64,000 bases of DNA, taken from Opitutia bacterium ISCC 52 (lineage in GTDB: Bacteria > Verrucomicrobiota > Verrucomicrobiia > Opitutales > UBA2995). The DNA is taken from contig CP076040.1 in the NCBI GenBank assembly GCA_014529675.2, positions 3,429,894 to 3,493,893 on the forward strand. Direction: 5' to 3'. A model generated the notes under the pieces. The model was not told the DNA's origin and did not search any database. It saw nothing but the letters and a program-made list of their open reading frames with translations. Of this stretch, positions 35,632 through 45,202 are shown piece by piece (positions within the stretch are counted from its first letter, which is position 1; each line of letters opens with the position of its first letter). The position numbers were made by a program, and so were the translations under genes.

Positions 35632-37203
35632 TTAATCATCCCAATGCTTATCGATGATCTTTTGGATGTGGGGGAAATTTTCGTCGGTCTCGTTAAGTTC
35701 TTCACGAAGAGACTTAAGTCGGTCTTTAAGCTCCGCAATGGTCTCTACGTATTCCGGATTCAAATACAGGTTGTTCATTTCATGCGGATCATTCTCCACA
35801 TCATAGAGCTCCCAACCCGGAGGCGTGGCAATATCTGCCTGAGAGCCCCAGTAGTTCATGCGGGGTGGGTCTTCATAATCCGCGCCGTAGAAAAAGATCA
35901 GCTTGTATTTACGTGTCCTGATTCCGAAGTGAGCAGGATTACACAATTTGTGTGCCATGTGCATCCAGTAGCGGTAGTATGTCGCATCGCGCCAACCGTG
36001 TTGCTCTTCGCCAAGCAAGGTTTCGGCAAAGCTATCGCCCTGCATGAAGTCGGGCACGAAGCCTCCTGCAAATTCAATTAGGGTCGGAGCGAAATCCGTA
36101 TTATTGATTAACAGGTCAGATTGACTCCCCTGCTCCACTGTTTTCGGATAGCGAACAATAAAGGGCATCCGCATGCCTTCCTCATACATCCAACGCTTGT
36201 CGAAAAAATCATGTTCACCCAAAAAGAAGCCCTGGTCGCCGGTATAGATAATCAAGGTGTTGTCGTAGATACCTTCCTCTTTCAAGTAATCAACCAGGCG
36301 ATTGACGTTGTCATCCACGCCTTTGACGCAACGTAGGTAGCGTTTCAGATAGGTCTGATATACAACAGAGGTATATTCGGGCTCAGGAATGGACTCATCA
36401 ATTCCCAGCCGCTGCCCCAACCCCCACTGATTGTTTCGCTTGGAAATGGAAGCACCGATAGTGTTGATCATTTCGTCGTTGTGACCTCGAGTGGACGGGG
36501 ATCCAAAACCAGCCGCCGGCTGATCATACAGATTGTCCGGTTCAGGTATTTCCATATCCTCTAAATAGGAATCGTAGCGCTTTGCATTCACGAACATATC
36601 GTGGGGCGCCTTGAAGTGATGCATGAGAAAAAATGGTTTGCTTGTATCCCTACTCTTGAGCCAATCCAGACTGAGGTCCGTGATGACGTCCGAGGAGTGA
36701 CCTTCGTGTTGACTGGTATTCTCAGGCCAAGCACCCTTCTTCATGTCTCGAGTGACCGGATTGTTATACCGACCCTGCCCAGGCAGGACATTGTAGTAAT
36801 CAAACGCAGCAGGTTCCTCCTTGAGATGCCATTTGCCAATCATGGCGGTCTCATAACCCGCTTTATGCATTTCCTTGGGCAAGTATTGTCGTTCGGGAGC
36901 GATTCGTCCTAACAAATCCAATACGCCATTCGTTTGAGGATATTGCCCGGTAATGATCGATGCGCGGCTCGGTGTACAGATGGAATTATTACAAAAAACC
37001 TGAGTGAAGAGCATTCCTTCGTTTGCCAACTGATCGATATGCGGAGTCGGATTAAGCGACGCCAAGCGAGAACCATAAGCCCCAAAAGCCTGGGTCGTAT
37101 GGTCATCCGACATAATGAACAGGATGTTGGGTTGCTTCGCAGCGAAGAGCGTAGAGCTGAGAGCGGAGAAAAGGAAAACCAGGAAAATCCTAAAATCAGT
37201 CAT
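35632..37203 (-). CDS. Secreted S1 sulfatase
   Basis: 523 residues from the ATG at 37203; the frame extends to 37254 but MTDFRIFLVFLFSALSS is the signal peptide, and the shorter start leaves 13 bases after the LVIVD gene. Metal motif MSDDHTTQAFGAYG is at 31-44, formylglycine Cys76 in ICTPSRASIITG, then MIGKWHLKEEP, YTGDQGFFLGEHDFFDKRWM and LYDVENDPHEMNNL. The GEHDFFDKRWMYEE region is typical of iduronate/heparan-type sulfatases. Co-transcription with the LVIVD gene is likely. Intact. Confidence 0.84.
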   Translation of the reverse strand: MTDFRIFLVFLFSALSSTLFAAKQPNILFIMSDDHTTQAFGAYGSRLASLNPTPHIDQLANEGMLFTQVFCNNSICTPSRASIITGQYPQTNGVLDLLGRIAPERQYLPKEMHKAGYETAMIGKWHLKEEPAAFDYYNVLPGQGRYNNPVTRDMKKGAWPENTSQHEGHSSDVITDLSLDWLKSRDTSKPFFLMHHFKAPHDMFVNAKRYDSYLEDMEIPEPDNLYDQPAAGFGSPSTRGHNDEMINTIGASISKRNNQWGLGQRLGIDESIPEPEYTSVVYQTYLKRYLRCVKGVDDNVNRLVDYLKEEGIYDNTLIIYTGDQGFFLGEHDFFDKRWMYEEGMRMPFIVRYPKTVEQGSQSDLLINNTDFAPTLIEFAGGFVPDFMQGDSFAETLLGEEQHGWRDATYYRYWMHMAHKLCNPAHFGIRTRKYKLIFFYGADYEDPPRMNYWGSQADIATPPGWELYDVENDPHEMNNLYLNPEYVETIAELKDRLKSLREELNETDENFPHIQKIIDKHWDD

Positions 37204-37216
37204 AAAAGAAAAATGC

Positions 37217-38349
37217 TTAGGCTGAATCAGCCAAATGGCGAATACGTTTATCATTCACCTTCAGAATAAGAAATCCGTAATCGGTCTGCGCACTGATGTA
37301 AAGAAATCCATTCCGGTAAATCAAGTCGTGGTAATTGTCTGTCCGTTTTCTTTGATTGTAGACAGGAAAGCTCTGGGTACCGAGAAGAACGGGTTTCGTT
37401 GGCTGGCTGATATCGTAGGCCGTTACGGTTTGCCACCGGCACAGAAAACCACATTGCCAGCCACCGTTAGACCGTTGGGTCCGCGAATGTCCCCAAACGG
37501 AAGTGAGGCAACCACCTCGGGATTATTTGGATCAGCCAAGTCAACCACTGCCATGCGATTGAAATCAGGCCCCGCCTGTCCACTGGCCTCAACCGTAAGG
37601 CTACCTCCTATAAATGCATAGTTACCTTTTACCTGAACACGGTTAGCCCCGATCAAAGCTTCGTCTTCCACCTTGCCGACCAATCTCCAATCTTCCACGG
37701 GCAACACAACCCCATCCTGGAAGGCTTTAAAAATTCCCACCTTTCCTAACGGTGGTTTGAATCCATTAGGATCAACAATCACAATGTGATCACCGTACCG
37801 ATCAATATCATGAGGAAGACTCAGGCTAAATTGCTCCTTTGTCTCCAAAGCATCAACCAGGAATGGATTACGGATGTCACTCACATCAAAGAGGTCGATG
37901 AACCCGGACTTGTTCGCCGCGAGAACGGAAGAACCCACCTTAATCATCCCATTGATGCGATCAATCCGCGAGCGATCGGAGACCTTCTTCAGTATGACTG
38001 GATTCCGTGGATCCTTTACATCCAGAGTCAGGAAATCTTTGGTCCCCAAGAACAACTTATCCTCCACCGGAAGAACCGTCTCCGAATCAGAAATTCCAGG
38101 ATCATTCATATACCACAGGATCTCCGGGTGCGCGGGATCACTAATATCGATGATGGAAAGAGCATTTTGTTTCCCCGGCACGAAGGCGAGGTTGCCGGAC
38201 AGCTCTACATCATGCGCACGAGCGAGCGCCTCCTCGTGCAGCGTCATCGAAACGATTGAAAAAGGAGATTCCGACTTGGAGCACCCCAAAAACAAAGCAA
38301 GCCATAGGATCCCTACTGTCATTGGTTTAAAAAGGCTTCGCATAGTCAA
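37217..38349 (-). pseudogene. LVIVD-repeat lipoprotein-like protein with a frameshift
   Basis: The first frame (38349 to 37423) has a lipoprotein-like start (ILWLALFLGCSKSES) and LVIVD repeats (LSIIDISDPAHPEIL, LLTLDVKDPRNPVIL, LFDVSDIRNPFLV, VVDLADPNNPEVV). It stops after GGKP. The next frame continues the protein: TVTAYDISQPTKPVLLG, YHDLIYRNGFLYISAQTD, to a TAA at 37217. One base appears lost in the GGTGGCAAACC tract near 37440. The repaired protein would have ~378 residues and end 14 bases before the sulfatase start. Function of LVIVD propellers is unknown. A sequencing error is possible. Confidence 0.75.
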
Positions 38350-38488
38350 TCATGTAGATTTACTTTGCACACAATGGCAATGACGAACAGAAATCACAGC
38401 AACCTCCTTCAGTTATCAAAAATCAAAATGACTGCCGACTTGAACTTTAAGGCCATCCCATTCTTTCTAAAAAGAAGATATTAGCTGA

Positions 38489-39379
38489 GTGACTATTTCT
38501 GAACATATCGAAAATGACCTAAAGGAAAAGATCCGCAATGGCGATCTCTTGTCAGACAAACTGACCCTCACTGGATTGGCCGAAGCGTACGAAGTCAGTC
38601 TAACGCCTGTTCGGGTCGCTTTGGAACGTCTGATTGAGGACAAATATATTCTCAAAGGGATCAATGGCCGCTTGCGCATTAACACGCGACGGAAATCAAA
38701 GACCAAATCCAAAATACGAAAACCGGTCCCCGGCCTTCCATCGCTCAACTGGGACACAATCATCACAGAGGATGTTATCCAACTCAGCATACTCGGTGAG
38801 TCGGTTTACCTGAGGGAAGAATCATTCGCTCAAAAGCATGGGGTCGGTAGAACAGTCATACGACAGGCATTCAATCGTCTAGCGGGTTCAGGCTTAATCG
38901 AGCATATCCCACGACGAGGTTGGCTGGTGCATCCATTTCGCGAACAGGATATGCTGGACTATATCGAGATGCGTGAAACACTCGAGCTGAAGGCGCTTCA
39001 ACTGGCCAAAAAGCATTTGGATCCGGGTGTCTTAAAAGAGTTCATAAAGTCCAACTCCCCTGACTCAAAAGGAAAGCCCCAACTCAATAATGAACTCCAT
39101 AGCTACTGGATCGAAGAATCGGGTAATCGCTACATACGATCTTTCTTCTCACAGTTTGGTATCTATTACAATTACCTGTTTACATACTCCACGGTAGCTA
39201 CCTCAGTCATCGATGAAAAAGCGACCGAACATCGTCGTATTCTAAAAGCACTACTCCGAAAGGATTGGGAGGCAGCATCCAAGGCCCTACGGCAACACAT
39301 CCGTTCTCAGCGACCGAATGTGACGCACCTTTTCGAACAAATCAGCAAGCAATCAGGAAAGAGTAAGACAGCGATCTAA
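38489..39379 (+). CDS. GntR-type regulator with two winged helices
   Basis: 296 residues starting at a GTG. Residues 3-65 form a first GntR-like winged helix (LTLTGLAEAYEVSLTPVRVA, LERLIEDKYIL). After a basic linker (residues 66-84) a second one follows at about 95-150 (ESFAQKHGVGRTVIRQAFNR, LAGSGLIEHIPRRGWLV). The rest (about 155-285; MLDYIEMRETLELKALQL, EHRRILKALLRKDWEAA) matches the FCD ligand domain. FadR-type GntR proteins have just one winged helix, so this layout is uncommon. It is divergent from the LVIVD/sulfatase operon and convergent with the Xaa-Pro peptidase, and may control either. Confidence 0.8.
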   Translation: MTISEHIENDLKEKIRNGDLLSDKLTLTGLAEAYEVSLTPVRVALERLIEDKYILKGINGRLRINTRRKSKTKSKIRKPVPGLPSLNWDTIITEDVIQLSILGESVYLREESFAQKHGVGRTVIRQAFNRLAGSGLIEHIPRRGWLVHPFREQDMLDYIEMRETLELKALQLAKKHLDPGVLKEFIKSNSPDSKGKPQLNNELHSYWIEESGNRYIRSFFSQFGIYYNYLFTYSTVATSVIDEKATEHRRILKALLRKDWEAASKALRQHIRSQRPNVTHLFEQISKQSGKSKTAI

Positions 39380-39386
39380 CAGGTCC

Positions 39387-40541
39387 TTATTTCCAGTCGA
39401 GATCCTCAGGGAGTTTATTCAAATTCTCACAACCATCCTCGCGAACAATCACCATATCCTCCAATCGGACCCCTCCAATGGATTTGGAATACAGGCCAGG
39501 TTCAATAGTCAGTGCATCTCCACTTACCAATTCGAGTCCCTTGTAATCGAGAAGCGGTGGCTCGTGGACTTCCAGACCAATTCCATGCCCGGTCCCATGA
39601 GTCATGGCACAATAACTATCTGGATCATCAGATGAGGGTAAACCAGAGGCGAAGCCACTCGCTAGGAGACTTGCTAAGGTGGCCTCGTGCACGACCTGAC
39701 CACCAACACCCGCTCGCGTTGTATTCATTCCAGCTTGTTTAGCTTCTTGAACAGCAGTGTGCATACGAATGACTTCATCTGGTATATCGCCATGAACGAC
39801 CGTGCGGGTAGAATCGCCACAATATTGAGTGGCTCGATTCTTCGGGAAAATATCTACGATCACAGGCTCACCTGTTTTAATTTCACCAGAGCCCAAATAG
39901 TGACAATCAGAAGCGGACGGTCCTGCAGCGATTATCGCCGGATCTCCACCATACCCCTGTTTTAGAAAGAATTTATCTACTTCAAACCTTAAGGCCTCAG
40001 ATGTTAATGCCTGCCCTTTCGATTCTAAGACACCATCCGATCTCGCATCTGCCTGAGCGATGGCGCGGCAGACCATTTCGATGGCCTGTTCCGTAACCCC
40101 CTGGGCCTCACGCAACCATGCAACTTCTTCTTCCGTTTTCTGTCTCCGTTCGAGCACTCCGAGGTCGGGATCAAACTGGACTTGGATTCCCGCCTTTTGG
40201 ATACGGTCCACATAAGCCAGGGGCAATAGGCGATCCCCATAAACAAGCTCGATCCCATGTTGCCGGAGACACTCCACAGTCGCTTGAGCGGTAGCCGTTT
40301 CCCGGTCGCCTGAGAGTCCTCCCGCGGGCGCAAAATCTGCAGGACAATGCACGTCTGTCACGCGAGCCTTTGCCCTGGCGCGTTCCATTTCTATATCTCG
40401 AAGAATAAGCACCTTCTTATCCCCCCCCTCCAACTCTATCAGTACAACCGGATCGTGTACCGAGAATTGAATACGCCGAAAAAGCGACAAATGGACTTCT
40501 GGAAGTCCAGACATAACAACTGCAGTTTTAGAATCAGACAT
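39387..40541 (-). CDS. M24 Xaa-Pro peptidase
   Basis: 384 residues from the ATG at 40541 (the frame extends to 40598). An N-terminal creatinase-like domain (about 1-150) is followed by a pita-bread domain. The metal ligands are Asp in IVDIFPKN, Asp in CGDSTRT, His in THGTGHGIGLEVHE, Glu in IEPGLY and Glu in VRLEDM. It cleaves the Xaa-Pro bond of peptides (PepP/PepQ-like) in the cytoplasm; no signal is seen. Together with DPP-IV and POT it fits proline-peptide use. It starts 13 bases after the CE4 gene, so they form an operon. Confidence 0.88.
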   Translation of the reverse strand: MSDSKTAVVMSGLPEVHLSLFRRIQFSVHDPVVLIELEGGDKKVLILRDIEMERARAKARVTDVHCPADFAPAGGLSGDRETATAQATVECLRQHGIELVYGDRLLPLAYVDRIQKAGIQVQFDPDLGVLERRQKTEEEVAWLREAQGVTEQAIEMVCRAIAQADARSDGVLESKGQALTSEALRFEVDKFFLKQGYGGDPAIIAAGPSASDCHYLGSGEIKTGEPVIVDIFPKNRATQYCGDSTRTVVHGDIPDEVIRMHTAVQEAKQAGMNTTRAGVGGQVVHEATLASLLASGFASGLPSSDDPDSYCAMTHGTGHGIGLEVHEPPLLDYKGLELVSGDALTIEPGLYSKSIGGVRLEDMVIVREDGCENLNKLPEDLDWK

Positions 40542-40554
40542 ATAGCTTAAAAAA

Positions 40555-42228
40555 TTAGTGAGTTTGCGTATATTCAGCAGGAATCTCAGTTCCTTCATAA
40601 AACCAGATGCGTCCTTTCACCCGAACCGTTTCTCCTACCTTACAAGGATTCAAGATAGGATCAAAATGCACACAAGGACATTGTGGATTATCCCAGGTCC
40701 GACGCAACTGATCCCACTCCGTCAATATCCAACGGGTCTTATCCTCAGAATGAACGGCAGCAATTTTATCCGTGAGCACTTTATTATCGCGGGTCTGTAA
40801 ATCAAATTCATGAGCCCCCTTAAGCATGATGTAAACCTGTCCATTGATAAACTCCATATCCACGTCGGAGCCATTATAAACCTCCAACTCCATCTCAACA
40901 GAATCACGTAGTGGCTTAACTAATACACGGACTTCCATGCCGTTCGGTAGTTTCCACTCGTTTTCATAGTCACCTGCCTGAGTCATTGACCAATCAGAGT
41001 TCTCAATGGTGATCTTATCCTTATCCCAAATCGTGGGCACATGCGTGTGTCCAAGAAAGGTCACTCCCAGCTGACAGAACAAAGCCTCTGGCACATCCAA
41101 AACCGCATATTGTCTTTTATCCCAAGGAAGAAAAATACTCAGCTTGGTCCCACGCATAGGGTCAAGCATACTGGACAAAGCTCCTATCCGCGGATGACGC
41201 CCCCCGGGATAAGGCAATAAGGTAAGTTTATCCTCGCCCGGCTGGATGACTTCACCAAAACCGGCAGCCAGTTCCTGAATCTCTGGAACGGTATATCCGG
41301 ATACATCCGCAATCTCACCCCAGCTGTAGTGGTGAAATCGGCGCATATTATCAACCCAGTATTCGAGATTCTCTCGTGTGGCCTCCTGCTCAAGAGACAG
41401 GGTGTTTATCGCTTTCGCTCTCGACCAGCGATATCCAACCAAGGGATCTTCAGGTGCTTCATATCCATCCGGCAAAAAATCGGCAACTTCCTGAAGTGAT
41501 ATCACCTTAAAGTCCCCATCTTTCAAATACTGCATGAATGATTTAAAGGCTTCTTCATCGGTATGGACCCAGGGGTGAGCCACATCAGGTACTCCATGAA
41601 ACTGCAGTACCACAAACTTCCCGGGTTCCGCTCTATCCACAACCTCCTTAAAGTAATTCAAATCCCACTCAGGGTATGCATCAGCAGTCGTAGGCACCAA
41701 CAAAGGATGATGAATGGCTGGATCGTAGAGGGGCCCCGACTCCATTTTTCCATAAGCCGTTTCAGGCTGCATCCCACGACGCGCAAACTGATAACCATTT
41801 GCTTGAAGCACTTCAAACGCCTCCGGCCCAAACCTGTTTCCAGGATAGGCGAAGGTAACAGGATCGGGAATGCCCTGCTTTTGCAGGTTCCAATTCACCA
41901 GCCCTAGTTCACCTGCAAGTCGTCTCGCATTCGAGGGATCTCCCATATCTCGATGGGTCCATGTGTGGTTTCCAATCTCGAAGCCCAGCTCATGAAGCTC
42001 CTTTATATCCTCCCATCTCATGAAGTTTTCTGTGTCATCCATCCAATTGTAGGTGACATAGAAAGTAGCTCCAAATCCAAGTTCCTTCAGGAGTGGAGCG
42101 ACAAAGGTACGATGCGACTTCACGGCATCGTCGAAGGTCAACACCACTAGTCTCTCTTCGTTGGCCGCCCATAAACTTCCAGGGAATAAAAGTGATAGGA
42201 GGAAGATAGAACGGGGTAAACGAAGCAT
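40555..42228 (-). CDS. Secreted polysaccharide deacetylase (CE4) with extra C-terminal domain
   Basis: 557 residues. After the signal peptide (to LWAA, about 22) the NodB domain (25-240) shows VVLTFDDAVKSHRTF with the base and metal Asp pair, IGNHTWTHRDM with the metal histidines and FAYPGNRFG. It removes acetyl groups from N-acetylated or O-acetylated sugars. About 320 further residues hold a beta-rich region of no clear family (FLGHTHVPTIWDKD, LEVYNGSDVDMEFINGQVY), perhaps substrate binding. The protein is about twice the CE4 norm. It is upstream of the Xaa-Pro peptidase on the same transcript. Confidence 0.8.
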   Translation of the reverse strand: MLRLPRSIFLLSLLFPGSLWAANEERLVVLTFDDAVKSHRTFVAPLLKELGFGATFYVTYNWMDDTENFMRWEDIKELHELGFEIGNHTWTHRDMGDPSNARRLAGELGLVNWNLQKQGIPDPVTFAYPGNRFGPEAFEVLQANGYQFARRGMQPETAYGKMESGPLYDPAIHHPLLVPTTADAYPEWDLNYFKEVVDRAEPGKFVVLQFHGVPDVAHPWVHTDEEAFKSFMQYLKDGDFKVISLQEVADFLPDGYEAPEDPLVGYRWSRAKAINTLSLEQEATRENLEYWVDNMRRFHHYSWGEIADVSGYTVPEIQELAAGFGEVIQPGEDKLTLLPYPGGRHPRIGALSSMLDPMRGTKLSIFLPWDKRQYAVLDVPEALFCQLGVTFLGHTHVPTIWDKDKITIENSDWSMTQAGDYENEWKLPNGMEVRVLVKPLRDSVEMELEVYNGSDVDMEFINGQVYIMLKGAHEFDLQTRDNKVLTDKIAAVHSEDKTRWILTEWDQLRRTWDNPQCPCVHFDPILNPCKVGETVRVKGRIWFYEGTEIPAEYTQTH

Positions 42229-42322
42229 GGGTATCTATAAAAGAACCAGACGCCTACCAATCCTACCGTAATGGGGCAAGGCATTCCCTTTGCTCATAAT
42301 GCAGAGGCAACGTCTCAGAACT

Positions 42323-42565
42323 TTACTTACGTTTCTGAAACATGCGCTTTCGACGCGCTGCACGCCAAGGCGACCGATGTCGTCGAGCCCACATAAACAA
42401 GGCCTGCTCGTAGCCAATATCTGTGCCGGATTTCTCTGACTCCAACCATTTGAGTTTAATAATTTCCTGCTTCTCTTTTTTCAATTCCCTAAGCACAGAG
42501 GACTGCTCCAGAATCCTATCCGATTCTGCAACTTTGGAACGAGGGTATGTCACTCGCATTTTCAT
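42323..42565 (-). CDS. Small protein paralogous to the one at 3663-3911
   Basis: 80 residues, very basic at both ends. LKWLESEKSGTDIGYE, QALFMW and RHRSPWRAARRKR align with the paralogue at 3663-3911 without gaps across the core. No signal, no membrane segment, no known domain that I can name. It lies between the CE4 gene and a divergent sulfatase. Conservation of the core at two loci, but not of the ends, supports a real family. Confidence 0.68.
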   Translation of the reverse strand: MKMRVTYPRSKVAESDRILEQSSVLRELKKEKQEIIKLKWLESEKSGTDIGYEQALFMWARRHRSPWRAARRKRMFQKRK

Positions 42566-43021
42566 TAGTCATGTGTGATTAAGTCGATTTTTTCTAGGGT
42601 ATGATAATAGCTTATACGTTCTGAGACAGGCTCTGGATTACTTGGGTTCATTATTTATTATAAAAATCAATCTCCTTTGCTTAGGTGCGCTTCTCTCAGA
42701 TGCTATTTATTCCCTTTATCACCTGTCCATCTATCAAGAGCTAAACGAGTTACCCCGTTCCCTTATTAGTCAGATGTATTTAAAACCCGGAGGCGCCCAT
42801 ACAGCATAAAATCTCCTTTTTCATTTTAAAATGAAAATTAAAACACCCTTTTCTAAATACATTTTTAACCACTCTCAATACCCCTAGCATACCTGCAAAT
42901 TCCAAAAACTCAGAAAGTAATCCAAAACTCGTCCATCACTACGAATTCGGCCTTCCACGAAAATCATTTTCCAAGATTGATCATTGAGGACATCCCCGTT
43001 GAACTATGCCTCACCAAAATT
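42566..43021. other. AT-rich gap with a perfect 20-bp palindrome
   Basis: The 456-base divergent gap before the iduronate-type sulfatase is AT-rich and holds TTTTCATTTTAAAATGAAAA at 42818-42837, a perfect palindrome, within an AT-rich setting. It could be an operator or a chance AT structure. No gene is evident. Confidence 0.4.
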
Positions 43022-44488
43022 ATGAAAGTATCTACCCTTCGATTATTTCTTCTCTCAATGTTCTTCGCCCTGCCGTTGGCAGCGGAGAAGCCCAATATTC
43101 TTTTCATCGCCATTGACGACCTCAACGATTGGGTCAGCCCCCTGGGTGGACACCCACAAGTCCAGACTCCCAATATGGAACGTTTGGCACAGCGGGGCAC
43201 TACCTTTCTCAATGCCCATTGCCAATCACCGCTCTGCAATCCGTCACGAACGAGTCTCATGACGAGCATGCGTCCAAGTTCAACAGGCATCTATGGATTG
43301 GCTCCGTGGTTTCGCGAAGTAGATGAGTTTAAATACGTTCTCTCTCTCCCCCAATACCTTGAAACTCAGGGTTACACGACCTACTCAACCGGTAAAATCT
43401 ATCATGGCGGGTACGGTCGAAAAGAAAACGACAGTGAGTTCCAGGTCATGGGCCCTGCGGCAGGAGTTGGCGTCAAACCACCTGAGAAGCTGGTGACAAC
43501 TCCCTTTGGCAACCATCCCCTGGTAGACTGGGGAACGTTTCCTCACCAGGACGAAGACAAAGGTGACTGGAAAGTCGCCAGTTGGGCTGAAGAGGTTCTC
43601 GATGGAAAACCGAAAGGCCCCTGGTTTTTGTCGGTTGGATTTTTCCTCCCCCACGTACCCAATTACGCGACCCAAAAGTGGTTTGATCTCTATCCAGAAG
43701 AATCGATTCAACTTCCCCCCTGGATACCGGGAGACCGCAATGACACATCTCGCTCTTCCTGGTACACCCACTGGTACTTACCAGAGCCGCGTCTGAAGTT
43801 TATTCGGGAGACCCACCAATGGCGAAACCTTGTTCGTAGCTACTTGGCTACCGTTAGTTTCGTGGATAGTCAGGTAGGTCGCGTATTGGACGCATTGGAG
43901 CGCAATGGCCTGGCTGAAAATACCATCGTCGTGTTGTGGTCGGATCACGGCTATCACCTGGGCGAGAAAGACATTACGGGAAAGAACACGCTTTGGGATC
44001 GTTCCACACGCGTGCCGCTCATCTTTGCCGGACCCGGCGTAGGTATAAATAAGAAAACCAACCGCCCAGCCGAATTACTCGACATCTACCCCACGCTTCT
44101 GGAACTCACCGATCTACCCGAAAATGATAAGCTCGAAGGCCATAGTCTAGTACCTCAACTGGAAAATCCGGAAGCGAAGCGCGAGTGGCCAGCCATCACC
44201 ACTCACAATCAAGGCAACCACAGCATACGCACCGAAGACTGGCGTTACATTGTTTACCGAGATGGAGAGGAAGAACTCTACGACATGAATGAAGATCCAC
44301 ATGAATGGAACAATCTGGCTTATAACTCCAAGTATGGACGGGTTAAGAAACTCATGCGTAAATGGCTACCTGAAGAAGATCGTCTACCGGCTCCTGGCAG
44401 CCGAGCTCGTATCCTGGTTTTCGACAAAGACGAAATTATCTGGGAAGATAAAATCATTCAGGATAGCGACGAAATACCCGGACTGTAA
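43022..44488 (+). CDS. Iduronate-2-sulfatase-like S1 sulfatase
   Basis: 488 residues from ATG 43022, where MKVSTLRLFLLSMFF is the signal peptide; upstream codons to 42977 lack such features. AIDDLNDWVSPLGGHPQV (30-47) is the metal and substrate loop of the iduronate-2-sulfatase group; formylglycine Cys72 lies in LCNPSRTSLM. Later come YSTGKIYHGGYG, WSDHGYHLGEKD, and LYDMNEDPHEWNNL. Related proteins remove 2-O-sulfate from uronic acids in glycosaminoglycans or similar marine polymers. The pseudogene at 1670-3502 belongs to the same group. Intact and monocistronic. Confidence 0.87.
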   Translation: MKVSTLRLFLLSMFFALPLAAEKPNILFIAIDDLNDWVSPLGGHPQVQTPNMERLAQRGTTFLNAHCQSPLCNPSRTSLMTSMRPSSTGIYGLAPWFREVDEFKYVLSLPQYLETQGYTTYSTGKIYHGGYGRKENDSEFQVMGPAAGVGVKPPEKLVTTPFGNHPLVDWGTFPHQDEDKGDWKVASWAEEVLDGKPKGPWFLSVGFFLPHVPNYATQKWFDLYPEESIQLPPWIPGDRNDTSRSSWYTHWYLPEPRLKFIRETHQWRNLVRSYLATVSFVDSQVGRVLDALERNGLAENTIVVLWSDHGYHLGEKDITGKNTLWDRSTRVPLIFAGPGVGINKKTNRPAELLDIYPTLLELTDLPENDKLEGHSLVPQLENPEAKREWPAITTHNQGNHSIRTEDWRYIVYRDGEEELYDMNEDPHEWNNLAYNSKYGRVKKLMRKWLPEEDRLPAPGSRARILVFDKDEIIWEDKIIQDSDEIPGL

Positions 44489-44506
44489 TAGGACTGTATT
44501 TCCTGA

Positions 44507-45184
44507 CTAATTCCTCAGGTCAGCGGTATAGATCATATAGGCATCGCGCTTAGCTCGCTCGTGTACCTTAGCTGGGATTCCCTTTACCTGGAAACCAGCC
44601 GACTTTAATCGACTCTCAAATTTGTCGTCTTTCCCCGCCGACCAATAGACTACACGACCATTGGGTTTCAGTGCCTCCTTGACCGCTCGAACCCCCATGT
44701 AGGAATAGAGCATCTTATTGGACTTATCGACCATAGGAATCGATCCGTTATCCGTATCCAGTAATATCGCATCGTAGGTTTGAGGCTTCGCTTTTAGTAT
44801 GCGACGAGCTACATCACCATTGGAAACGAGTACACGAGGATCATCCAGTATCGGCCCATTGAGTGGCTCTAGATGCTCCCGATACCAATCCAGCACTTCA
44901 GGGAAAATTTCGACCATCTCGACTACGGCGGGAGGCCCCAACGATTTTAGCGCATAGCGCAAAGTGTTTCCCAATCCTAATCCACCGACCAATACACGAG
45001 CCTCAGTTTCCTTATTCAAGCGCCCCACTCCAAGTGTGCCTAGCATCTTCTCAGAAGCACTGGCCTTTGAGTGCATGAGCTCAGTCCCGTTAAAGCTGAT
45101 AGCGTGAGCGCCGTCATGTTCGAGGAGACAGAGTGAATCTCCATCACCAACCGTAATTTCAGCGAGATTGATACGTGGTTTCAT
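44507..45184 (-). CDS. Spermidine-synthase-like methyltransferase-fold protein
   Basis: 225 residues, no signal. The Rossmann core reads VLVGGLGLGNTLRYALKSLG, then VVEMVEIFPEVLDWYREHL and DAILLDTDNGSIP, as in spermidine-synthase-like proteins. The catalytic region of true spermidine synthases (GGGxG and gate loop) is altered, so polyamine synthesis is not certain. It lies 18 bases after the phosphoesterase on the same strand. Cytoplasmic. The donor and acceptor are unknown. Confidence 0.72.
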   Translation of the reverse strand: MKPRINLAEITVGDGDSLCLLEHDGAHAISFNGTELMHSKASASEKMLGTLGVGRLNKETEARVLVGGLGLGNTLRYALKSLGPPAVVEMVEIFPEVLDWYREHLEPLNGPILDDPRVLVSNGDVARRILKAKPQTYDAILLDTDNGSIPMVDKSNKMLYSYMGVRAVKEALKPNGRVVYWSAGKDDKFESRLKSAGFQVKGIPAKVHERAKRDAYMIYTADLRN

Positions 45185-45202
45185 AGTTATTCAAGTTAAT
45201 TG

